A DNA stretch of 6,365 nt, from contig JACZRM010000104.1 in the NCBI GenBank assembly GCA_022576105.1, positions 1-6,365 of the forward strand, given 5' to 3'. Shown here in pieces: positions 1-5,754 of the stretch (its first letter is position 1; every line of letters begins with the position of its first letter). The translations under genes and the position numbers were made by a program. Source of the stretch: Chloroflexota bacterium. Its GTDB lineage: Bacteria > Chloroflexota > Dehalococcoidia > UBA3495. A model generated the notes under the pieces. The model had not been told where the DNA came from. It did no database searches and saw nothing but the letters and a program-made list of their open reading frames with translations.

Positions 1-341
1 AGCCAATAATGGGAATGGACCACAGCATAGGTCAGGTTAGTCTGCTGGCGGTATAATCGCACCGACTCCAAGAAACCGGGGAGTTTGGTGAACAGGTCCT
101 CCATGGGAGTGTTGGGATCGCCTCCTGGGATATGCACCACTCTCACGCCGGCAGAAATTTCCTCTACTTTACCATCGGCGCCCGCATGCTGGCGGGTGTA
201 AATATCTACTGCCACTCCTAGTTCGCCCAGGGAGCGGGCCAATTGCTGCACGTAAACATTCATGCCGCCAGACTTGCCCTGACCCGGAGAGGCTATGGGG
301 CAAGCATGAAACGAAATAAATGCTACTCTCTCTAAATTCAA
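1..341 (-). CDS. GT4-family glycosyltransferase, MshA/sucrose-phosphate-synthase-like (N-terminal part)
   Basis: Partial: 113 codons are present and the gene runs off the window at base 1. The product begins MNLERVAFISFHACPIASPG and has the GT4 acceptor-side loop GQGKSGGMNVYVQQLARSLG (residues 21-40), very close to the GDAGGMNVYV loop of MshA, the D-inositol-3-phosphate GlcNAc transferase, and of sucrose-phosphate synthases. VDIYTR (45-50) and HSHYW (109-113, the start of the HSHYWLSG motif) also match. It should transfer a sugar from a nucleotide-sugar; donor and acceptor cannot be told because the C-terminal domain is missing. The start is a TTG at 341 overlapping the acyltransferase stop by four bases (TTGA), with GGTGA 7 nt upstream (353-349). 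The next ATG (codon 27) would cut through the loop. Translational coupling with the acyltransferase is likely. Confidence 0.88.
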   Translation of the reverse strand, partial: MNLERVAFISFHACPIASPGQGKSGGMNVYVQQLARSLGELGVAVDIYTRQHAGADGKVEEISAGVRVVHIPGGDPNTPMEDLFTKLPGFLESVRLYRQQTNLTYAVVHSHYW

Positions 342-1330
342 CTTCGCTTCACCACCATCTGATACAGGATTTGGTTCTGGCCGCCAAGGTGATACTTGTA
401 CGGTTCAGAGCCACGTAGAAAATCGAAATATTCCTTTCCCTGCTCAATCGCATCCCGCAGACACAGCGCATTGAGCAGCAGGCCAACGCTGTAGTAACTG
501 TACTCCAGATCGTAGCCGCTATTGTAAAGCAACCGCGTTGTACCGTAGTCAAAGCACAAACTGGCCGCCACCAGCTTACCCCCCATTTCCATAAAGAACA
601 ACTTGATTAGTCCTAACTGGGCGGTACGTCGGGCGATGCTGTAAAAAAATTTCTCTTGCTGGGGCGTCATGAACTTTGACTTTTCCGGGTCACTCATCCG
701 CATCAAACTAAGGAAGTCCCCCAAACGGGCGACTACCTGCTCTTCGTCGGTGATGGAGTACCAGGTCCATGACTCAACGGATTCCAGTCGGCGCAGCTTG
801 CGGCGCAGCTCGTGGCGGTCTCTCCTGGAGAGGATCCCCAGGTAGGCGTCCCAACTAGCCGGTAGATTCAGCCCGGGAGCCACGTCTTCCTGGACAATCT
901 CAACCGAGTAACCCTGCTGGCGGGCCAACTCGGGCAGGTGTTTCAAAGTGGGTGAAGACTCTCGAAGGGAGTGGAGCTCTAATGCGGCGAATCCCTGCTC
1001 AGCCAGGGACTCAATTAACTTGGGGTAGAAAGTCGCTTCATAGCCTGGTCGCACCATAAAGTCGTTGTAGTCAAAGGTCTCCGTATTCCCCATCAGGGAA
1101 ACAACATCGTCCTGGCGCCACATGGAAGCAATGGCCATGATCCCATCCGGCCCTTCGATGTAGAACCCGGCCATCTGGCGGCCGTCGCCAAAGGTGTCCC
1201 ACCAGACCTCCTGCCACTGAGGTAAGAGGTACAGGGTGTTAACCGGACAATCGGAGAGCAGACTTTCCCATTTCTGCTGTATCTCCTGAAAAGATTTTAT
1301 TGGTAGAGAAGCGACGGATGTGGACGACAT
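338..1330 (-). CDS. GNAT-family acyltransferase, CelD/FemAB-like (Acetyltransf_6 type)
   Basis: The 330-aa protein belongs to the double-GNAT acyltransferases related to FemAB and the CelD-like proteins found with polysaccharide genes. The N-terminal half (~1-150) has NTLYLLPQWQEVWWDTFGDG, the usual opening of the family. The C-terminal GNAT half (~165-310) has the basic helix RRDRHELRRKLRRLE (169-183), GKLVAASLCFDYG (251-263) and the signature FDFLRGSEPYKYHLGG (302-317). No signal peptide or membrane helix is seen, so it is probably cytosolic. The ATG at 1330 lies 5 nt after the folE stop, with only a weak AGTAGG before it, suggesting read-on from folE translation. Its TGA overlaps the start of the glycosyltransferase. 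The substrate is unknown; acyl-CoA-dependent N- or O-acylation of a sugar or glycan precursor fits the neighbour but is inference. Confidence 0.85.
   Translation of the reverse strand: MSSTSVASLPIKSFQEIQQKWESLLSDCPVNTLYLLPQWQEVWWDTFGDGRQMAGFYIEGPDGIMAIASMWRQDDVVSLMGNTETFDYNDFMVRPGYEATFYPKLIESLAEQGFAALELHSLRESSPTLKHLPELARQQGYSVEIVQEDVAPGLNLPASWDAYLGILSRRDRHELRRKLRRLESVESWTWYSITDEEQVVARLGDFLSLMRMSDPEKSKFMTPQQEKFFYSIARRTAQLGLIKLFFMEMGGKLVAASLCFDYGTTRLLYNSGYDLEYSYYSVGLLLNALCLRDAIEQGKEYFDFLRGSEPYKYHLGGQNQILYQMVVKRS
349..353 (-). promoter_or_regulatory. ribosome binding site of the glycosyltransferase, inside the acyltransferase gene
   Basis: GGTGA lies within the last codons of the acyltransferase, 7 nt before the TTG at 341. 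It resembles the site in front of thrC (GGTGA, 8 nt). It supports the TTG as the real start and re-initiation at the TTGA overlap. Confidence 0.5.
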
Positions 1331-1335
1331 TAAAC

Positions 1336-1890
1336 CTACTTTCTCAGCAAAGACAGCAGACTCTGCCCATCAAATCCGCTGTCGGTAAAGCCCCCTCTAA
1401 TGGCGGCAGTTACTACCTGACTGCCCGGCTTATGCACCCCCCGCATGGACATACACAGATGCTCGGCCTCTACCTGTGCCACCAGGCCCCGAGGTCTGAG
1501 GGCGGCGAACACCGCATCGGCCCATTGGCGGGTCAAACGTTCTTGCACCTGAGGACGCCGGGCGGCAACCTCCAGGCAGCGGACCAGTTTGCTGATTCCC
1601 GCCACTCTCCCGCTGGGAATATAGGCCAGGTGGGCCTGGCCGAAGAAGGGCAGCAGGTGGTGTTCACACACGGAATAGAAAGTTACGTTTCGCAGCAACA
1701 CCGGGTCATGGTGGTCTTCTTCGAATATGGCGTCAATTGCCTCCGCCGGGTCCAGTCCAACGCCGGAGAACAGCTCCGCGTACATATTGGCGACGCGATT
1801 AGGGGTATCCAGCAAGCCTTCCCGCTTTGGGTCTTCTCCAATGGCTTCCAGGATACTGCCAACCGCAGTTTCAATGCGTTCTAGCTGAAT
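1336..1890 (-). CDS. folE: GTP cyclohydrolase I (start codon apparently ATT)
   Basis: Catalyses GTP to 7,8-dihydroneopterin triphosphate plus formate, the first step of folate/pterin synthesis and of queuosine-type deazapurines. The family signature is complete: EAIGEDPKREGLLDTPNRVA, then YSVCEHHLLPFFG and VEAEHLCMSMRG. The zinc ligands (C110, H113 and C181 in E. coli) are C75, H78 and C146 here, with identical spacing, so this is a type IA enzyme. No ATG, GTG or TTG precedes the conserved N-terminal region: the frame is open only from just after a TAG at 1926-1924, and the first ordinary start (TTG, 1815) would delete the helix ending in EAIGEDP. The best initiation point is ATT at 1890, with AAGGGA ending 7 nt before it, giving 184 aa (B. 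subtilis FolE is 190). thrC stops 19 nt upstream. A sequencing error is the main alternative. Confidence 0.9.
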   Translation of the reverse strand: MQLERIETAVGSILEAIGEDPKREGLLDTPNRVANMYAELFSGVGLDPAEAIDAIFEEDHHDPVLLRNVTFYSVCEHHLLPFFGQAHLAYIPSGRVAGISKLVRCLEVAARRPQVQERLTRQWADAVFAALRPRGLVAQVEAEHLCMSMRGVHKPGSQVVTAAIRGGFTDSGFDGQSLLSLLRK

Positions 1891-1897
1891 GACTCTG

Positions 1898-1903
1898 TCC
1901 CTT
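1898..1903 (-). promoter_or_regulatory. putative ribosome binding site of folE
   Basis: AAGGGA lies between the thrC stop and the ATT at 1890, ending 7 nt before it. It is the only purine-rich site at a fitting distance from any candidate start in the short region where the folE frame is open, and it is the main reason for placing initiation at the ATT. Confidence 0.45.
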
Positions 1904-1909
1904 TTCCGG

Positions 1910-2971
1910 TTACAGTGTGGCGGCTAGTGCGACGGCTTCAACCGCCTCAATGGTCGCTTCAATTTCAATAGTCTGTGCGGTGCTGCTGCTGACCGCCAAG
2001 TCTGGGTCCTTGAGACCGGACCCGGTAATTATACACACAACTCGCTGGCCCGCCAGATTCAGTCCTTGGCCGACCGCCTTGATCAAGCCGGCTACTGAAG
2101 CGGCCGATGCCGGTTCGCCAAAAACCCCCTCGGTGGACGCCAGCCGCCGGTAGGCGTCTAGAATTTCGTCGTCGGTCACCGAGTCAATCGTGCCGCCCGA
2201 ATCATCCCGAGCCTCCAGCGCGCCCTGCCAACTGGCCGGGTTGCCGATACGAATGGCCGAAGCGATGGTCTGCGGATTGTTGACCGGATGCCCCAGGACT
2301 ATGGGAGCAGCTCCCTCAGCTTGAAAGCCCATCATGCGGGGCAGTCGCGTGGTGCGTTCCGCCTGATGGTACTCTTTGAACCCCCGCCAGTAGGCGGTGA
2401 TGTTGCCGGCGTTGCCCACTGGAATAAACAGATAGTCCGGGGCGTCGCCCAGCACATCGGACACTTCAAAGGCGGCGGTCTTTTGCCCTTGTAAACGATG
2501 GGGATTCACCGAGTTGACCAGCGTGATTTTATGTTTACTGGTAAAATCGCGCACCAGCTTCATCGCCACATCAAAGTTGCCGTCCACCAGGATTATCCTG
2601 GCCCCGTAGGCCATGGCCTGCGCCAGCTTGCCCAGGGCAACCTCTCCTTTGGGAATCAGCACGGTGGCGGGAAGGTTGCAGTATGCTCCGTAGGCGGCGG
2701 CGGAAGCGCTGGTATTGCCGGTAGAGGCGCAAATTATGCCCACGCTATTGTCTTCCAGGGCCTTGGCAATCGCAACAACCATTCCCCGGTCTTTGAAGGA
2801 GCCAGTGGGGTTGCAGCCCTCCAGCTTGAAGTAGAGCTCGTCGCACCCCAGCTCTTTTCCCATCCGGTTGGATTTAACCAGTGGGGTATCGCCCTCACCC
2901 AGGGTAAACATAGGGGTAGAGTCCGTTACCGGCAGGAACTCTTGGTACCTCTGTAGGACTCCAATACCCAT
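1910..2971 (-). CDS. thrC: threonine synthase
   Basis: PLP-dependent cytosolic enzyme that converts O-phospho-L-homoserine to L-threonine and phosphate. Key features, numbered from the GTG at 2983: LGEGDTPLV (28-36), the PLP lysine K64 in [20 protein letters not shown] (85-94), the phosphate-binding loop PVGNAGN (188-194) and ITGSGLKDP (319-327). Length (353 or 357 aa) matches the short bacterial ThrC type, as in Thermus. I prefer the ATG at 2971 because GGTGA at 2984-2980 lies 8 nt upstream; the in-frame GTG at 2983 has no clear ribosome site and would add only four residues. It is preceded by hom, but separated from it by the 107-bp repeat, and followed closely by folE. The C-terminus ends in a short Glu/Ala-rich tail. 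Homoserine kinase must be encoded elsewhere. Confidence 0.96.
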   Translation of the reverse strand: MGIGVLQRYQEFLPVTDSTPMFTLGEGDTPLVKSNRMGKELGCDELYFKLEGCNPTGSFKDRGMVVAIAKALEDNSVGIICASTGNTSASAAAYGAYCNLPATVLIPKGEVALGKLAQAMAYGARIILVDGNFDVAMKLVRDFTSKHKITLVNSVNPHRLQGQKTAAFEVSDVLGDAPDYLFIPVGNAGNITAYWRGFKEYHQAERTTRLPRMMGFQAEGAAPIVLGHPVNNPQTIASAIRIGNPASWQGALEARDDSGGTIDSVTDDEILDAYRRLASTEGVFGEPASAASVAGLIKAVGQGLNLAGQRVVCIITGSGLKDPDLAVSSSTAQTIEIEATIEAVEAVALAATL

Positions 2972-2979
2972 ATTGATCT

Positions 2980-2984
2980 TCACC
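2980..2984 (-). promoter_or_regulatory. probable ribosome binding site of thrC
   Basis: GGTGA can pair with the UCACC part of the 16S 3' end and sits 8 nt before the ATG at 2971. It overlaps the alternative GTG start at 2983, so the two starts are mutually exclusive readings; this site decides for the ATG. Confidence 0.5.
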
Positions 2985-3013
2985 AGGACATCTATCGACG
3001 ATCTTCCGCTGGG

Positions 3014-3120
3014 GGCCCTCCCTCACCCGACCTCACTTGCGCTCGGCCACCCATCTCCCTCAGGGCTTATTACACGACAGTTTTAGTTAACGGCATCCTC
3101 GCCCCTTGTGGGAGAGGGCC
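3014..3120. repeat. 107-bp palindrome-ended intergenic repeat (MITE/REP-like)
   Basis: The hom-thrC gap contains a segment bounded by an imperfect 12-bp inverted repeat, GGCCCTCCCTCA at 3014-3025 and TGGGAGAGGGCC at 3109-3120 (10 of 12 match, outer 7 perfect). Inside the right end is a minus-strand hairpin: CCTC at 3117-3114 pairs with GAGG at 3100-3097, T3113 and CCC (3112-3110) with G3102 and GGG (3105-3103), with an ACAA loop and one bulged C. CCGA/TCGG at 3027-3030/3043-3046 can form a small second stem. A 31-bp AT-richer stretch (3066-3096) lies in the middle. The wording (CCCTCACCCGACCTC, CTCGGCCACCC, CCCTTGTGGGAGAGGG) resembles dispersed intergenic repeats I recall from many bacterial genomes. 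No target-site duplication is evident and no protein is encoded. Confidence 0.6.
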
Positions 3121-3133
3121 AAGCGTCAGGGGC

Positions 3134-4432
3134 CTAACCCTCTACCCTAAGCATGTTGCTTACCCGGTTGACCACCGCCAGGTCGGCGACCAGCTTCAAG
3201 GCTTCAACCATCGAGGCTTCCCGGGCTGGGTGAGTGGTGATGACCAACTCCGCCCGCTGTTCCTCGGGAAAGGTGTCTTTTTGCAACACCGAAGCGATAC
3301 TGATGCTGCGGTCTCCCAAAATTTTGGCAATCTGGGCCAGCACCCCGGCCTGGTCGGCAACGTTCAACCTGATGTAGTACCTGGTCTCCAGGTCGTCAAT
3401 GCACTGGACCGGGAAGGGCTGTTCTGCCTCGATTACCGGGACCGGCGGCTGGTTGGCTTGCAGCTTTCGACCAATGTCGATCAGGTCTCCAACGACGGCA
3501 CTGGTAGTGGGCCCACGCCCGGCGCCCATACCGTGGAACAACACCTGCCCCACCTGGCTGCCGGTAACTTCCACCGCATTATACACTCCATCTACTTTGG
3601 CCAGCATATGGTCGACCGGGATCAGCGCCGGATGCACTCGCGCCCTGATCTGACCCTGCTCGACGGTGGCAATTGCCAGTGGTTTGATGGAATATCCCAA
3701 TTCTTGGGCGTAACGAAAGTCTTGGGCCTGCAAATTGGATATCCCCTGGCGGTAAATGTCCTCCGGGGCGACTCTCTGGTGGAAGGCCAACGAGGCTAAA
3801 ATCGACAATTTATAGACCGCGTCAAACCCTTCTACGTCGTTGGTGGGATCGGCCTCAGCGTAACCCAGGTCCTGGGCCTCGGACAGAGCTGGTCCAAAAT
3901 CGGCGTGCTGGTAGGCCATGCGGGTGAGGATGAAGTTGGTGGTGCCGTTGATGATGCCACGGATGGAATGGATGTCATTGGCCAGTAACTGGTTCATCAA
4001 GCTGCCGATGATGGGTATGCCACCACCGACGCTGGCCTCGAACAGCAGGTTGACCTGGTTTTGCTGGGCCAAGGCCAACAACTCTGGCCCGTACTTGGCC
4101 ATGGCCTCTTTATTGGCGGTAACCACGTGTTTACCGGAGGAGAGGGCGTCTTTCAGGTATTGGGCCGCCGGCTCGGTGCCGCCCATGACCTCAACCACTA
4201 TCTGAATGGAGGGATCAGCCAGCACATCCTCTGGGTTGGTGGTAATAATTCCGGCGGGGACTGAGATGTCCCTTTGCTTGGCCAGGTCTCTCACCAGGAC
4301 CTTTTTCAGGTTGACTGGTAAACCGATTCGCTGGGAGATGCTCTGAGATTGCTCCAGCAGGGTGGCGGCGACTCCGCCACCAACCACACCCAGACCCATC
4401 AGGCCTATGTTTATTTCGTGGATGGCGCTCAC
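3134..4432 (-). CDS. hom: homoserine dehydrogenase with C-terminal ACT domain
   Basis: Cytosolic enzyme that reduces L-aspartate 4-semialdehyde to L-homoserine with NAD(P)H, at the branch to threonine and methionine. The 432-aa length is typical of monofunctional Hom. The Rossmann motif GLGVVGGG is at residues 13-20. Conserved family residues are present: K108 in TANKEA, E193 in GYAEADP, and D204 and K208 in EGFDAVYKLSILA, the last two corresponding to the catalytic Asp/Lys pair of the family. GTTNFILTRM (163-172) belongs to the dimer/substrate region. An ACT domain occupies ~350-430 (YYIRLNVADQAGVLAQIAKI), which in this family normally gives feedback inhibition by threonine. The GTG start at 4432 places the Rossmann motif at the usual distance from the N-terminus; only a weak GGG precedes it. 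No aspartokinase domain is fused. It lies 11 nt after the PPIase and upstream of thrC. Confidence 0.97.
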   Translation of the reverse strand: MSAIHEINIGLMGLGVVGGGVAATLLEQSQSISQRIGLPVNLKKVLVRDLAKQRDISVPAGIITTNPEDVLADPSIQIVVEVMGGTEPAAQYLKDALSSGKHVVTANKEAMAKYGPELLALAQQNQVNLLFEASVGGGIPIIGSLMNQLLANDIHSIRGIINGTTNFILTRMAYQHADFGPALSEAQDLGYAEADPTNDVEGFDAVYKLSILASLAFHQRVAPEDIYRQGISNLQAQDFRYAQELGYSIKPLAIATVEQGQIRARVHPALIPVDHMLAKVDGVYNAVEVTGSQVGQVLFHGMGAGRGPTTSAVVGDLIDIGRKLQANQPPVPVIEAEQPFPVQCIDDLETRYYIRLNVADQAGVLAQIAKILGDRSISIASVLQKDTFPEEQRAELVITTHPAREASMVEALKLVADLAVVNRVSNMLRVEG

Positions 4433-4443
4433 TTACCCGACTG

Positions 4444-5634
4444 TTAACCCCCCAGTGGCACTCCGCCCGGATTTGGCCGCCGCTGCGGTTGGTCGACTCT
4501 GGGGGCGGTCAGGCGAACCTGGTCGGCAACCCATGCGTAGCGCTCGCTGTTGAAGTTAATCTTTACCCAACCCCCAGTGGAACCAAGGGTCAGCTGCTCG
4601 GTCTGCCACTTTTTAACTAACTCAATGGATAGCTTTGCCCGCATCAGAGGATCCAGTTCACGTTCGTCAGGGCCGGATATTTTATGAATGATGTAGACGC
4701 CTTCCTGGGTGAACTGGGGGTTACTAATCGACCCAACGCCCAGGGGATCGACTTCCTGCTCGGTGTCCCCAAAAAGCACCGGGTCTAAGTCGGGGAAAGC
4801 CCCCTGGGGGACCCAACCAACGTAGCCTTGGCTGTCGGCGAAGCCGGCCGGGTTATTAACTTCAAAGGCCACCTCAACGAAATCTTCGCTGTCTAGTCGA
4901 GCCCTGACTTCGCTGGGGTCCACCTGCGAATTGTCAAAGTCAATCCTGATCCACTCCAACTCCACCTGCTCCGGCGTTTCGGGAATGTCCTCACTCAACA
5001 ACAGCGTTAGCTGAGTTCGCAGCAATTGTTCTTCGATCAGCCTTCGGTACTCGGACTTCGAAAGCCGGATTTGGGTCAAGAATTCGGTCAAGTTGTTGTC
5101 GTACAGGCGGTCCAATTGGGCGGTATCCACCTCTTCGCCTGCTTGAGCGGGGGGGTAAAACTGCCGTTTGAGCGCCTGGTCAACATCTTCCTGGGTCACG
5201 TTTAGGCCCAGGCCCGGGGCCGCCTGGCGCAGGATTTCGTTGTTGAGCATGTCCTGGAGATACTGGAAAGGCACTATGCTCAGGTCAACAAAACCGCCCT
5301 GATAGCGGTTGATGCCCTGCAGCACTTGGATGCGCTCCACCAAGTCACCCATGGTAAATTCCACGCCGCGAATATTTCCGGCGAAATCACGGGGAGGCGC
5401 GTAGAACTCCCGATAATATCCCACCGCCACAATAGCGATTATCGCCAGAATCAGCATGGAGCCGACGGTGATGGCCAAGGCCTGACGGCGGCGTTCTTCG
5501 TGAAGACGGATGTTAATTTGGACGCTTTGTTGCTGGGCTTGTGCCGCGGTTGGACGGTCCCGGCGGCGGTTGCGACGGCGGCGACCTGGTTCGCCATCAA
5601 CACGGTTATCCCGGCGTTGCCACGGGAGAGCCAT
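4444..5634 (-). CDS. membrane-anchored SurA/PrsA-like peptidyl-prolyl cis-trans isomerase (parvulin type)
   Basis: This is probably an extracytoplasmic foldase that isomerises Xaa-Pro bonds and chaperones exported proteins. The 396-aa protein has an Arg-rich N-terminus (residues ~7-50, including RRRRNRRR), one transmembrane helix at ~53-73 (ITVGSMLILAIIAIVAVGYY), and a helical SurA-N-like region (~95-215). A parvulin domain follows at ~225-320: the GYVGWVPQGAFPDLDPVLF stretch matches the family's G-x-LGW...F signature, and GVYIIHKI matches its closing strand. It ends in a Pro/Gly/Arg-rich tail. Positive charge before the helix predicts N-in, C-out topology. The ATG at 5634 has AGAGG at 5646-5642, 7 nt upstream. 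hom follows after only 11 nt, suggesting co-transcription. The fold class is fairly secure; whether it is an active isomerase or only a chaperone is not shown. I cannot assign a specific symbol. Confidence 0.82.
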   Translation of the reverse strand: MALPWQRRDNRVDGEPGRRRRNRRRDRPTAAQAQQQSVQINIRLHEERRRQALAITVGSMLILAIIAIVAVGYYREFYAPPRDFAGNIRGVEFTMGDLVERIQVLQGINRYQGGFVDLSIVPFQYLQDMLNNEILRQAAPGLGLNVTQEDVDQALKRQFYPPAQAGEEVDTAQLDRLYDNNLTEFLTQIRLSKSEYRRLIEEQLLRTQLTLLLSEDIPETPEQVELEWIRIDFDNSQVDPSEVRARLDSEDFVEVAFEVNNPAGFADSQGYVGWVPQGAFPDLDPVLFGDTEQEVDPLGVGSISNPQFTQEGVYIIHKISGPDERELDPLMRAKLSIELVKKWQTEQLTLGSTGGWVKINFNSERYAWVADQVRLTAPRVDQPQRRPNPGGVPLGG

Positions 5635-5754
5635 AAAAAAACCTCTACGGAGCAGTGCTCTTGCGATTAATCATGCCGCCAAAGTCATTGAGCTGCGTTG
5701 ATATCGGACGGCGCATTAGACATTGTAGCTGGGCCAGGCAGCGACAGTGCGCCC
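5635..5754. other. rpsR-PPIase intergenic region, no clear element
   Basis: This 120-nt gap on the minus strand holds the PPIase ribosome site at its end and little else that I can support. A TACAAT hexamer (plus strand 5722-5727) could be a -10 box for the PPIase-hom unit, but no convincing -35 lies 16-18 nt upstream. A short GAGC/GCTC stem lies near 5650-5661, before a T-run, but is too weak and too far from it to call a terminator. Confidence 0.4.
5642..5646 (-). promoter_or_regulatory. ribosome binding site of the PPIase gene
   Basis: AGAGG is followed by a 7-nt run of T and then the ATG at 5634. Spacing is ideal and fixes the start of the foldase, so the Arg-rich cytoplasmic segment ahead of the membrane helix is translated. 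Confidence 0.6.

Noticed and set aside
1300..1884. 194-codon plus-strand open frame opposite folE
   Set aside because: The minus strand here encodes an intact GTP cyclohydrolase I with all zinc ligands; the plus-strand product has no recognisable motif.
2868..3086. Plus-strand frame ending [16 protein letters not shown]
   Set aside because: It runs from antisense thrC into the intergenic repeat; such peptides are typical spurious translations of this kind of repeat.
3097..3117. Hairpin after hom as a Rho-independent terminator
   Set aside because: The stem is good but is followed by ATGCCGTTAAC rather than a T-run; it fits better as part of the repeat element.
3014..3120. Threonine-responsive leader, T-box or riboswitch before thrC
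   Set aside because: No T-box motif, leader peptide with Thr/Ile codons or known riboswitch core is visible; terminal inverted repeats point to a repeat element.
3230..3799. 189-codon plus-strand open frame opposite hom
   Set aside because: Shadow of the homoserine dehydrogenase coding frame, with no family resemblance.
5650..5661. GAGC/GCTC stem upstream of seven T residues, as a terminator before the PPIase gene
   Set aside because: The stem is only 4-5 bp and the T-run starts well beyond it, separated by the AGAGG ribosome site; the T-run is the spacer before the ATG.
5722..5727. TACAAT as a -10 promoter box for the PPIase-hom unit
   Set aside because: No acceptable -35 hexamer 16-18 nt upstream (GCACTG at 17 nt), so it is not supported as a promoter.
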